NCBI GenBank assembly: GCA_046566185.1
Contig: JBKHXE010000125.1
Coordinates: 1 to 6,815 of the forward strand
Direction: 5' to 3'
Length of the DNA stretch: 6,815 nucleotides
DNA from: SCSIO-59966 sp046566185
GTDB lineage: Bacteria; Actinomycetota; Actinomycetes; Actinomycetales; SCSIO-59966
Part shown: one piece after another, positions 1-6,372 of the stretch
Layout: each line of letters begins with the position of its first letter
How positions within the stretch are numbered: position 1 is the stretch's first letter
The notes under the pieces: generated by a model
What the model saw: only the letters and a program-made list of their open reading frames with translations
What the model was told of the DNA's origin: nothing
Database searches by the model: none
Translations under genes and position numbers: made by a program

Positions 1-9
1 CGAGAACGA

Positions 10-45
10 CCGAGGCCGTGGCTGCTCCGGCAGCCACGGCCTCGG
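10..45 (-). terminator. Intrinsic-type terminator of phoX
   Basis: A perfect inverted repeat has 15-bp arms (10-24 and 31-45) around a 6-base loop (25-30). It begins 11 bases past the phoX stop codon. Read on the minus strand, the hairpin is followed by GTCGTTCTCG, which is only weakly T-rich, as is common for actinobacterial terminators. The plus-strand exit (from 46) has no T-run, so the orientation fits phoX. The hairpin is seen directly; the terminator role is inferred from its position and stability. Confidence 0.85.
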
Positions 46-56
46 ACGGTGCGTCG

Positions 57-2054
57 TCAGGCGGTGCGGTACACCTGGACCACGGCGGGCCGAGGGCCCT
101 TGACGTTGTCCGCGCGGTACACGGTGCGGCCGTAGGGGAAGGTGGACGCCGGGTTCTCCGGCGTCGCGCCGTCCACGTCGCCCGGGTGCTGGACGGCGAC
201 GAACACCGAGGCGGACTCGTCGTCGATGACCGGCCCGCACGTCTCGCCGCCGGTCGGGACGGCGAGGAACTGCTGGACGTGGCCGCGCTCGGCGCCCTCG
301 ACGGGCACCAGGTGCAGCGCGTCGTTGAGGCCGAGGTTGCCCTGGCCGTCGGTGGAGATCCACAGGTTGCCGGCCGAGTCGAACGCGACGTTGTCCGGGC
401 TCGAGATCGGCGAGACCTGGCTCTTGTCGTAGCCGGAGAAGTAGGTGGTCGGGTCGCTCGGGTCACCGCAGACGACGACGAGGGACCAGGTGAAGAGGAG
501 GTCGGTGGCGTCCGACTCCTGGATCTCGAGGACCTGGCCGTACCGGTTGCTCGTCCGCGGGTTGGCCGGGTCGACGGTCGTCCGGCCCCGGTTGTTCGTC
601 AGGGCCGCGTACACGAAGCCGTTGCCCGGGTTGCGCTCGACGTCCTCGGGGCGGTCCATCGGGGTCGGGCTCACGCGGTCGGCGGCCGCGCGGGTGAAGA
701 TGAGGACCTCCTCGGTCGTGAAGCCGGGCACCTGCGAGGCGCCGTCCACGACCAGTGGGACCCACTCGCCGGTGCCGTCGTAGCTGCTGGCCGGGTCACC
801 CGCCGCCTCGAGGCGTGCGACGTAGAGGTCGCCTTCCTCCAGCAGCGTGAGGTTGTGCGCCCGATCGCCCTCGCGGTAACGCTCACGGGAGATGAACTTG
901 TACAGGTACTCGTTGCCCTGGTCGTCACCCATCACCGCGACGGCCCGGCCGTCGGCGGCGATGCTCACCGTGGCGCCCTCGTGCTTGAAGCGGCCGAGCG
1001 CGGTGTGCTTGCGCGGCGTGGACGTCGGGTCGCTGGGGTCGAGCTCGACGATCCAGCCGAACCGGTTGACCTCGTTGGGCTCGTTCTCCAGGTTCCAGCG
1101 GGCCTCCACGGCGTCCCAGCCGCGGCCGGTGGAGCTGATGCCGTACACGGCGTTGCGCGCGTCGAGGGCGGCGTTGCGCTTGAAGTAGCCCTGGAAGTTC
1201 TCCTCGCCCGACAGGACCGTGCCCCACGGGGTGGTGCCGCCGGCGCAGTTGTTCACCGTGCCGTAGACCTTCGTGCCGGTCGGGTCCTGCGACGTGCGCA
1301 GGTGGCTCGAGCCGGCGGCGGGCCCGCTCAGCCGGAACTCGGTCTCCTGGTGGACGCGCCGGTTGTAGCGCGAGTCGCGCACCGGCTCCCAGGGACGCCG
1401 CACGCCGCGGCGCGAGACCTCCACGACGGACATGCCGTGAGCGGCCATGGAGATCCGCAGCCGCTCCAGGCGCTCGGCCTCGTCGGCGGGCGCGCCGGAG
1501 AACATGAGGTCGTCGTTGGTGTACTCGTGGTTGACGACCATCAGGGCGCGGTTGCGGCCGGCGAGCGGGATGAACGTCAGGTAGTCGCAGTTGTAGCCGA
1601 ACTGCGCCTTCTGCGCCTCGGCGCTCTGGGCGTCGAAGTCGAACAGCGGGGCCCCGGCGACGACGGGGTCCCCCCAGGCCATGATCGCCGTCCAGTCGTA
1701 GCCCTCGGGAACGGTCAGCTCGTCGAGGTCCGAGGTGGGGGCGGGCGAGAGCGGAGTGAACGCGAGCGGCGTGCCCGGACGGGCGATCGCGGGGCCGCTG
1801 CCCTTCCGGGCGGCGGCGGCCGGGGCCGCAGCGACCCCGCTGACGACGAGGGCGCCGATCCCGCCGGCGAGCACCGAGCGGCGCGAGACGGCGGCCTGGG
1901 CCACCTCGGCGAACGTGGGGGCGGTGCTGCGCGCCGGGTGCGCGTCGGCGCACTGGTCGGCGCAGCGCCAGTGGCAGACCGTCGCGCTGCGGGTGCCCTG
2001 GGTGTGGCCGAGCATCCGGAGCAGGCGGCGAGGGGATTCGGGAGCGAGGGTCAC
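57..2054 (-). CDS. phoX: PhoX family alkaline phosphatase (DUF839), Tat-exported
   Basis: Predicted secreted phosphomonoesterase that releases phosphate from organic phosphoesters outside the membrane; characterised PhoX enzymes use an Fe/Ca cofactor. The protein has 665 residues, within the usual range. A twin-arginine signal lies at 57-62 (SRRSVL), followed by an alanine-rich hydrophobic stretch and a likely AxA cleavage site near residue 82. A Cys/His cluster precedes it (C27, H28, C31, C35, H39). The mature part carries PhoX signatures: NNCAGGTTPWGT at 268-279 (C270 fits the family's iron-bridging cysteine), EEN at 284-286, FKHEG at 356-360, GDDQGNEY at 376-383, MDRPED at 466-471, SPDN at 552-555 and STDGQGN at 567-573. 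The GTG start at 2054 is supported by a GGAGGA 4 bases upstream. A PHO-box-like promoter precedes it and a strong hairpin follows. The family is clear from motifs; catalytic residue assignment is by local context only. Confidence 0.95.
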   Translation of the reverse strand: MTLAPESPRRLLRMLGHTQGTRSATVCHWRCADQCADAHPARSTAPTFAEVAQAAVSRRSVLAGGIGALVVSGVAAAPAAAARKGSGPAIARPGTPLAFTPLSPAPTSDLDELTVPEGYDWTAIMAWGDPVVAGAPLFDFDAQSAEAQKAQFGYNCDYLTFIPLAGRNRALMVVNHEYTNDDLMFSGAPADEAERLERLRISMAAHGMSVVEVSRRGVRRPWEPVRDSRYNRRVHQETEFRLSGPAAGSSHLRTSQDPTGTKVYGTVNNCAGGTTPWGTVLSGEENFQGYFKRNAALDARNAVYGISSTGRGWDAVEARWNLENEPNEVNRFGWIVELDPSDPTSTPRKHTALGRFKHEGATVSIAADGRAVAVMGDDQGNEYLYKFISRERYREGDRAHNLTLLEEGDLYVARLEAAGDPASSYDGTGEWVPLVVDGASQVPGFTTEEVLIFTRAAADRVSPTPMDRPEDVERNPGNGFVYAALTNNRGRTTVDPANPRTSNRYGQVLEIQESDATDLLFTWSLVVVCGDPSDPTTYFSGYDKSQVSPISSPDNVAFDSAGNLWISTDGQGNLGLNDALHLVPVEGAERGHVQQFLAVPTGGETCGPVIDDESASVFVAVQHPGDVDGATPENPASTFPYGRTVYRADNVKGPRPAVVQVYRTA

Positions 2055-2058
2055 GGGT

Positions 2059-2064
2059 TCCTCC
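2059..2064 (-). promoter_or_regulatory. Shine-Dalgarno of phoX
   Basis: GGAGGA on the minus strand, 4 bases before the GTG at 2054. It is strong enough to fix this start over the internal ATG at 2015, and it keeps the Cys/His cluster (residues 27-39) in the protein. Confidence 0.8.
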
Positions 2065-2088
2065 GTACTGGGTGGAGCGGACCCCGCG

Positions 2089-2094
2089 ACGCTA
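2089..2094 (-). promoter_or_regulatory. Predicted -10 box of phoX
   Basis: TAGCGT on the minus strand fits the actinobacterial TANNNT -10 consensus. It lies 17 bases downstream of the last 11-bp repeat of the PHO box, so that repeat occupies the -35 position, as expected for a promoter activated by a PhoP/RegX3-type regulator. A transcript starting about 7 bases further on (near 2082) would have a leader of roughly 27 bases with the Shine-Dalgarno in it. Inferred from position and consensus; no transcription start is known. Confidence 0.55.
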
Positions 2095-2111
2095 GGAGGA
2101 CCAGGGGACCG

Positions 2112-2144
2112 GCTCGGCGAAAGCCGGATGAACCGGGCGTGAAG
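2112..2144 (-). promoter_or_regulatory. PHO box upstream of phoX (three 11-bp direct repeats)
   Basis: On the minus strand three contiguous 11-base units read CTTCACGCCCG (2144-2134), GTTCATCCGGC (2133-2123) and TTTCGCCGAGC (2122-2112). Each starts with a variant of GTTCACC, the repeat unit of actinobacterial PHO boxes bound by PhoP-type response regulators; matches are 5/7, 6/7 and 5/7. A weaker fourth unit in the same phase (GCTCGCC, 5/7) occupies 2155-2145. The array lies between the rarD stop and phoX and abuts the predicted -10 box at -35 spacing. The periodicity is seen; the regulator is inferred from motif and from the phosphatase it precedes. Confidence 0.65.
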
Positions 2145-2162
2145 AGTGGGCGAGCGCCGGGA

Positions 2163-3101
2163 TCAGGCCGTCGCCGCGGCCTGCGCCGCGCGGGCGAGTC
2201 GGCGGGCGCGCGACCGGGACGACCGCAGCATGTCGGCGGTGAGGATGACGAGCGCCAGCCACACGATCGAGAAGCCGACCCACCGGGACACCGGCATGGC
2301 CTCGCGGTACACGAGGACGCCGACGAGGAACTGGAGCACCGGCGTGAGGTACTGCAGCAGCCCGATCGTCGTCAGCGGCACCCGCCGCGCGGCCGCCGCG
2401 AAGAACAGCAGCGGGATGGCGGTGACCACGCCGGTCGACGCGAGCAGCGCGGCGTGCCCGGGCCCCTCCGACGTGAGGGTGCCGGCCCCGGTCGCTCCCC
2501 ACCAGACCAGCACGACGACGGCGACCGGGGCCAGCACGGCGGTCTCCACCGTGAGGCTCGTCAGGGCACCGACGCCGCGGCCCACCCGGTTCTTCAGCAG
2601 GCCGTAGCAGCCGAAGGTGAGCGCGAGGGTCAACGCGATCCACGGCAGGCCGCCGTAGTCCACGGTGAGCACCGCGACCGCGACCGCGCCGACGCCGACG
2701 GCCACCCACTGCAGGGGCCGCAGCCGTTCCCGGAGCACCAGCACGCCGAGCAGCACGGTGAGGATCGGGTTGATGAAGTAGCCGAGCGAGGCCTGCACGA
2801 CCTGCCCGGAGTTCACCCCGTAGATGTAGACGCCCCAGTTCACCGCGAGGACCGTCGCCGCGAGGCCGAGGAGCGCCATCCGCCGTGGTGACCGCGCGAC
2901 GTCCCGCACCTGGCTCCCACCGCGCAGCACGGCGAGGACGACGAGGCAGACGAGCAGGGACCACGCGACGCGGTGCAGCGTGATCTCCACCGGGCCGGCC
3001 GGGTCGAGCAGCGGGAAGTAGAGCGGGAAGGCGCCCCACACGAGGTAGGCGGCGGCGCCGTAGAGGGTGCCGCGCCGGACCTCGGATTCATGGGATGTCA
3101 C
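2163..3101 (-). CDS. rarD: RarD-type EamA/DMT superfamily permease
   Basis: Inner-membrane transporter of the drug/metabolite transporter superfamily. The RarD branch (named for the chloramphenicol-sensitive protein RarD) has no firmly established substrate. The 312-residue length is usual for the family. About ten hydrophobic segments can be read between residues 14 and 291, in two EamA repeats. RarD hallmarks are NWGVYIYGVNSGQ at 88-100, ASLGYFINPILTVLLG at 104-119, the charged RERL at 124-127, LLFFAAAARRVPLTTIG at 231-247 and QYLTPVLQFL at 250-259. The C-terminus (292-312) is basic then Ala-rich, probably cytoplasmic. The only usable start is GTG at 3101: an in-frame TAG at 3111-3113 excludes anything upstream. 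No Shine-Dalgarno precedes it, but a -10 hexamer does, suggesting a leaderless mRNA. It shares orientation with its neighbours but probably has its own promoter; the exported molecule cannot be told from sequence. Confidence 0.93.
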   Translation of the reverse strand: MTSHESEVRRGTLYGAAAYLVWGAFPLYFPLLDPAGPVEITLHRVAWSLLVCLVVLAVLRGGSQVRDVARSPRRMALLGLAATVLAVNWGVYIYGVNSGQVVQASLGYFINPILTVLLGVLVLRERLRPLQWVAVGVGAVAVAVLTVDYGGLPWIALTLALTFGCYGLLKNRVGRGVGALTSLTVETAVLAPVAVVVLVWWGATGAGTLTSEGPGHAALLASTGVVTAIPLLFFAAAARRVPLTTIGLLQYLTPVLQFLVGVLVYREAMPVSRWVGFSIVWLALVILTADMLRSSRSRARRLARAAQAAATA

Positions 3102-3107
3102 GGGCGC

Positions 3108-3113
3108 ACGCTA
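3108..3113 (-). promoter_or_regulatory. Predicted -10 box of rarD (leaderless transcript)
   Basis: TAGCGT on the minus strand, identical to the predicted phoX -10 hexamer, ends 6 bases before the GTG at 3101. This is the spacing at which transcription would start on the G of the GTG. The absence of any Shine-Dalgarno-like purine run before the GTG fits a leaderless mRNA, which is common in actinobacteria. No convincing -35 is visible. Inference from consensus and spacing. Confidence 0.5.
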
Positions 3114-3137
3114 CTGCACGCATTCACCAAGGTTCTT

Positions 3138-3149
3138 GCGGATATCCGC
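3138..3149. repeat. 12-bp perfect palindrome upstream of rarD (candidate operator)
   Basis: GCGGATATCCGC is a perfect palindrome centred at 3143.5, about 42 bases before the predicted rarD start site. With flanking bases one edge reads TTGCGG (3136-3141), the same hexamer found in the neighbouring inverted repeat. With no loop it is unlikely to act as an RNA hairpin, so a dimeric regulator site is more likely. The palindrome is seen; the operator role is inferred. Confidence 0.45.
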
Positions 3150-3158
3150 CTCGTGCTG

Positions 3159-3182
3159 CCGCAACAACCCTGGTTATTGCGG
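3159..3182. repeat. Inverted repeat between korB and rarD (operator or korAB terminator)
   Basis: Arms CCGCAACAACC (3159-3169) and GGTTATTGCGG (3172-3182) are complementary at 10 of 11 positions; in the minus-strand RNA the odd pair is a G-U wobble. It starts 9 bases past the korB stop, so it could end the korAB transcript, but no T-run follows on the minus strand (CAGCACGAGG). It shares the hexamer CCGCAA/TTGCGG with the palindrome at 3138-3149, which favours a second regulator site for rarD. Both uses are possible. Confidence 0.55.
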
Positions 3183-3191
3183 GATGGACGG

Positions 3192-4298
3192 TCAGGACGC
3201 CGGGACGGTCCAGGTGTCGTGGCCCGCGAGGAGCGTCGCGAGGTCGGCGTCGCTCGCACGGCCCCCGATCGCCTGCGTCGCGTCGTCCAGCTGCTCGCGC
3301 ACCCGGTCGTCGTAGGTGGGCCGCGAGACCGACCGGAACACGCCGACCGGCACGTGAGCCATGGCGACGTCGTCCAGGCGGGACAGGGCGAACGCACCGG
3401 TCGGGTTGTCGGCGTGGGCGTCGTGGACGACGACCTCGCGGTCGCCCGCGTCGGGCTCGGCGACCACCTCGACCCCGCCGTCCGCCGTCCGGACGACGAC
3501 TTTCGGCTCCTCGGCCGGGCCGAACCTGACCGGCTCGCCGTGCTCGAGCCGGATGAGCCGCGCGGTCGCCGCGTCACGGTCCTTGAGCAGCTGGAACGCT
3601 CCGTCGTTGAAGATCGGGCAGTTCTGGTAGATCTCGACGAACGCCGCCCCGCGGTGCTCGACCGCCGCCCGCAGCACGGAGGTGAGGTGCTTGCGGTCGG
3701 AGTCCATCGTCCGGGCCACGAACGTCGCCTCCGCGCCCAGGGCCAGCGACACCGGGTTGAAGGGGGCGTCGACCGAGCCCGCGGGCGTCGACTTGGTGAC
3801 CTTGCCGACCTCCGACGTGGGGGAGTACTGACCCTTGGTCAGCCCGTAGATCCGGTTGTTGAACAGCAGGATCGTCAGGTTGACGTTGCGCCGCAGCGCG
3901 TGGACGAGGTGGTTGCCACCGATCGACAGGGCGTCGCCGTCGCCGGTGACGACCCAGACGTTGAGGTCGGGACGGGACGTCGCGAGACCGGTCGCGATGG
4001 CCGGTGCCCGGCCGTGGATCGAGTGCAGCCCGAACGTGTCGAGGTAGTACGGGAAGCGGGAGGAGCAGCCGATCCCCGAGACGCAGACGACGTTCTCGCG
4101 ACGGATGCCGAGCTCGGGCAGGAAGCCCTGCACGGCGGCGAGGATCGCGTAGTCACCGCAGCCGGGGCACCAGCGGACCTCCGAGGACGACGTGAAGTCC
4201 TTCTTGCCGAGGGACACGCCCTCGGGCAGCTGGGGGACGCCCTCCAGCCCGGAACGGTGGACGGGGACCCCCAGGTCGGTGCTGGCGTCGGTGCTCAC
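3192..4298 (-). CDS. korB: 2-oxoglutarate:ferredoxin oxidoreductase, beta subunit
   Basis: Catalytic TPP-binding subunit that, with KorA, decarboxylates a 2-oxoacid (most likely 2-oxoglutarate) to the acyl-CoA and passes electrons to ferredoxin in the cytoplasm. The protein has 368 residues. WCPGCGDY at 43-50 gives C44 and C47; C78 in SGIGCSSRFPYY and C227 in YQNCPIFND complete the expected four cysteines of one [4Fe-4S] cluster. HGRAPA (95-100), the TPP/Mg motif GDGDALSIGGNH (119-130) with NN at 147-148, and GLTKGQYSPTS (152-162) follow. The sequence closely resembles what I recall of mycobacterial KorB, including a C-terminal DTWTV end. The start is GTG at 4298, inside the korA stop (GTGA overlap), with AGGAGAGG 7 bases upstream, which indicates translational coupling. 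Substrate is inferred from similarity to KorAB, not proven; a pyruvate or broader 2-oxoacid role is less likely. Confidence 0.95.
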   Translation of the reverse strand: MSTDASTDLGVPVHRSGLEGVPQLPEGVSLGKKDFTSSSEVRWCPGCGDYAILAAVQGFLPELGIRRENVVCVSGIGCSSRFPYYLDTFGLHSIHGRAPAIATGLATSRPDLNVWVVTGDGDALSIGGNHLVHALRRNVNLTILLFNNRIYGLTKGQYSPTSEVGKVTKSTPAGSVDAPFNPVSLALGAEATFVARTMDSDRKHLTSVLRAAVEHRGAAFVEIYQNCPIFNDGAFQLLKDRDAATARLIRLEHGEPVRFGPAEEPKVVVRTADGGVEVVAEPDAGDREVVVHDAHADNPTGAFALSRLDDVAMAHVPVGVFRSVSRPTYDDRVREQLDDATQAIGGRASDADLATLLAGHDTWTVPAS

Positions 4299-6178
4299 GA
4301 GAGAACCTCTCCTGTCTGGACCTCCTGGGCCACCTTCACGATCGCCTCGGTGAGCTCGGAGGCGCTGAACGGCAGGCCGCGGACGCGGTTGTAGCCGACG
4401 ACGTCGACGAGGTACCGGGCGCGCAGCAGCAGCGAGAGCTGACCCAGGTTCATCTCGGGCACCAGCACGCGGTCGTAGCGGCGCAGGACGCTGCCGAGGT
4501 TGGCGGGGAACGGGTTGAGGTGCCGCAGGTGTGCGCGCGCGACCGAGAGGCCGGACGCGCGGGCCGCGCGGACCGCTGCCGCGACCGGCCCGTAGGTGGA
4601 CCCCCAGCCGAGGATGAGGACGCGGGCGTCGCCGTCCGGGTCGTCGACCTCGAGGGCCGGGACGTCGACGCCGTCGATCTTCGCCTGCCGCAGCCGCACC
4701 ATCCGGTCGTGGTTCTCCGGGTCGTAGGAGATCTCACCGGTGACGTCGGCCTTCTCCAGGCCGCCGATGCGGTGCTCCAGGCCGGCGGTGCCCGGCACCG
4801 CCCACGGGCGGGCGAGGGTCTGCGGGTCGCGCAGGTACGGGCGGAACGCGGGGGTGACACCGTCGTCCACCACCGCGTTCGGCTCCGTGGTGAACCGGAC
4901 GTCGATCGCAGGCAGGTCCTCGACCGCCGGAACGGCCCACGGCTCGGAGCCGTTGGCCAGGTAGCCGTCCGACAGCAGCAGCACCGGTGTGCGGTAGGTC
5001 GTCGCGATGCGGACGGCCTCGAACGCGGCGGCGAAGCAGTCGGTCGGGGACTGCGGCGCGATCACCGGCACCGGCGCCTCGCCGTTGCGGCCGAACATGG
5101 CCTGCAGCAGGTCCGCCTGCTCGGTCTTCGTCGGCAGACCGGTCGAGGGTCCGCCGCGCTGGACGTCCACGACGACCAGCGGCAGCTCGAGCGACACCGC
5201 CAGCCCGATGGTCTCGCTCTTGAGGGCCAGGCCCGGGCCGGACGTCGTCGTGACGCCGATCGCGCCGCCGAACGAGGCACCCAGCGCCGCGCCGACACCG
5301 GCGATCTCGTCCTCCGCCTGGATCGTCGTCACGCCGAAGCGCTTGAGGCCGGACAGGGTGTGCAGGATGTCCGACGCCGGGGTGATCGGGTACGAGCCGA
5401 GGACCAGCGGCAGCTGCGCGCGGTGCGCGGCCGCGACGAGCCCGTAGGCCAGCGCGGTGTTGCCGGTGATGTTGCGGTACGTGCCCGGCGCGGAGGGCGC
5501 GGGCGCCACCTGGTAGCGGACGGCGAACGCCTCGGTGGTCTCCCCGAAGGCCCAACCGGCGCTGAAGGCGGCGAGGTTGGCCTCGAGGATGTCGGGCTTG
5601 GTGGCGAACTTGTGGCGCAGGAAGCGCTCGGTCGACTCGGTGGGGCGGTCGTAGAGCCACGACAGCATGCCGAGGGCGAACATGTTCTTGGCGCGCTCGG
5701 CGTCCTTGCGGGACAGGCCGAACGGCTCCAGGGCCTCGACCGTCATCGACGTCATCGGCAGGGCGTGCACCCGGTAGGACTCCAGGCTGCCGTCCTCGAG
5801 CGGGTTGGTCGCGTAGCCGACCTTCGAGAGGTTCCGCTTGGTGAACTCGTCGGTGTCGGCGATGACCGTGCCCCCGCGGGGGAGGTCGCCCAGGTTGGCC
5901 TTGAGGGCCGCCGGGTTCATCGCGACCAGCACGTCCGGCTCGTCGCCGGGGGTCAGCACGTCGTGGTCGGCGAAGTGCAGCTGGAAGCTGGAGACGCCGG
6001 GCAGCGTCCCGGCGGGGGCCCGGATCTCGGCCGGGAAGTTGGGCAGCGTCGCCAGGTCGTTGCCGAGCGACGCGGTCTCGGCGGTGAAGCGGTCACCGGT
6101 CAGCTGCATGCCGTCGCCGGAGTCGCCGGCGAACCGGATCACCACGTGCTCGACCCGCTGGACCAGCTTGGTCGTCAT
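4295..6178 (-). CDS. korA: 2-oxoglutarate:ferredoxin oxidoreductase, fused gamma-alpha subunit
   Basis: Partner of KorB in CoA-dependent oxidative decarboxylation of 2-oxoglutarate, a ferredoxin-linked route from 2-oxoglutarate to succinyl-CoA. From the ATG at 6178 the protein has 627 residues. The gamma domain occupies roughly 10-200 (FAGDSGDGMQL at 16-26, AMNPAALKANL at 86-96). The alpha pyrimidine-binding domain follows from about 238 (SYPITPASD at 262-270, AEDE at 288-291, TSGPG at 312-316, RGGPSTGLPTKTEQ at 341-354, GRNGE at 363-367). The transketolase C-like/domain II part is about 515-600 (GWGSTYGP at 524-531, HLNPFPANLG at 553-562, VPEMNLGQL at 573-581). No Fe-S cysteine motifs or fused ferredoxin domain are present. 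An in-frame GTG at 6223 would add 15 hydrophilic residues; it has AGGA at good spacing, but the extra codons include GAT, GAA, GTT and GTA, unlike the GC-ending codons of the gene, so I prefer 6178. Co-expressed with korB through a 4-base overlap. Confidence 0.95.
   Translation of the reverse strand: MTTKLVQRVEHVVIRFAGDSGDGMQLTGDRFTAETASLGNDLATLPNFPAEIRAPAGTLPGVSSFQLHFADHDVLTPGDEPDVLVAMNPAALKANLGDLPRGGTVIADTDEFTKRNLSKVGYATNPLEDGSLESYRVHALPMTSMTVEALEPFGLSRKDAERAKNMFALGMLSWLYDRPTESTERFLRHKFATKPDILEANLAAFSAGWAFGETTEAFAVRYQVAPAPSAPGTYRNITGNTALAYGLVAAAHRAQLPLVLGSYPITPASDILHTLSGLKRFGVTTIQAEDEIAGVGAALGASFGGAIGVTTTSGPGLALKSETIGLAVSLELPLVVVDVQRGGPSTGLPTKTEQADLLQAMFGRNGEAPVPVIAPQSPTDCFAAAFEAVRIATTYRTPVLLLSDGYLANGSEPWAVPAVEDLPAIDVRFTTEPNAVVDDGVTPAFRPYLRDPQTLARPWAVPGTAGLEHRIGGLEKADVTGEISYDPENHDRMVRLRQAKIDGVDVPALEVDDPDGDARVLILGWGSTYGPVAAAVRAARASGLSVARAHLRHLNPFPANLGSVLRRYDRVLVPEMNLGQLSLLLRARYLVDVVGYNRVRGLPFSASELTEAIVKVAQEVQTGEVLS
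4306..4313 (-). promoter_or_regulatory. Shine-Dalgarno of korB inside korA
   Basis: AGGAGAGG on the minus strand lies 7 bases before the korB GTG at 4298, within the last codons of korA. This strong site and the GTGA stop/start overlap support coupled, roughly equimolar synthesis of the two subunits. Confidence 0.8.
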
Positions 6179-6239
6179 GTCTACGTCAACGTCCTGTTCA
6201 TCGCGGTTCTGCCCGGTCGGCACCTGCCGTTCCTACGCC

Positions 6240-6269
6240 ATCGTAGGTTCCCGTCCGGGGGGACCCCAA
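6240..6269 (-). promoter_or_regulatory. Predicted korAB promoter
   Basis: On the minus strand a TTGGGG hexamer (6269-6264) is separated by 18 bases from TACGAT (6245-6240), a good TANNNT -10. Transcription would begin near 6233, leaving a leader of about 55 bases to the ATG at 6178, or about 10 bases to the alternative GTG at 6223. The -35 matches only its TTG. It is the best promoter-like pair in the gap; no experimental support. Confidence 0.45.
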
Positions 6270-6270
6270 C

Positions 6271-6289
6271 GCGGACCGGAGGCGTCCGC
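6271..6289. repeat. 6-bp inverted repeat next to the korA -35 (candidate operator)
   Basis: GCGGAC (6271-6276) and GTCCGC (6284-6289) are perfect inverted arms with a 7-base spacer, immediately upstream of the predicted korA -35 hexamer. A transcription-factor site at this place is possible, but short GC-rich dyads are frequent in such genomes, so confidence is low. Confidence 0.25.
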
Positions 6290-6372
6290 TCACCGAGACA
6301 CCTGTTCGGACCACTGTGCCGCCTTCCGCGGCGCGTGTCCCGCCGGTTGGCCTATCTGCTGTCCGGGGCGCC

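Noticed and set aside
2112..2130. CCGGC/GCCGG dyad after rarD as a rarD terminator
   Set aside because: Only 5 bp with a 9-base loop and no T-run; the same bases are better explained by the PHO-box repeats.
18..2891. A very long open frame on the plus strand (957 codons) antisense to phoX and rarD
   Set aside because: It spans two clear minus-strand genes and their gap, has low-complexity Arg/Ala/Gly/Val/Asp-rich translation with no recognisable motif, and is the usual antisense shadow of GC-rich codon use.
2973..4394. A 473-codon plus-strand open frame antisense to korB
   Set aside because: Runs through the well-supported korB frame and neighbouring gap; no domain or motif in the translation.
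6179..6190. TTGACG on the minus strand just before the korA ATG as a -35 box
   Set aside because: The -10 position would fall inside korA and shows no TANNNT at 16-18 bases.
6181..6201. A six-codon upstream frame (ATG at 6201, TAG at 6183-6181) in the korA leader
   Set aside because: Too short and without a Shine-Dalgarno or leader-peptide-like codon bias; occurs easily by chance.
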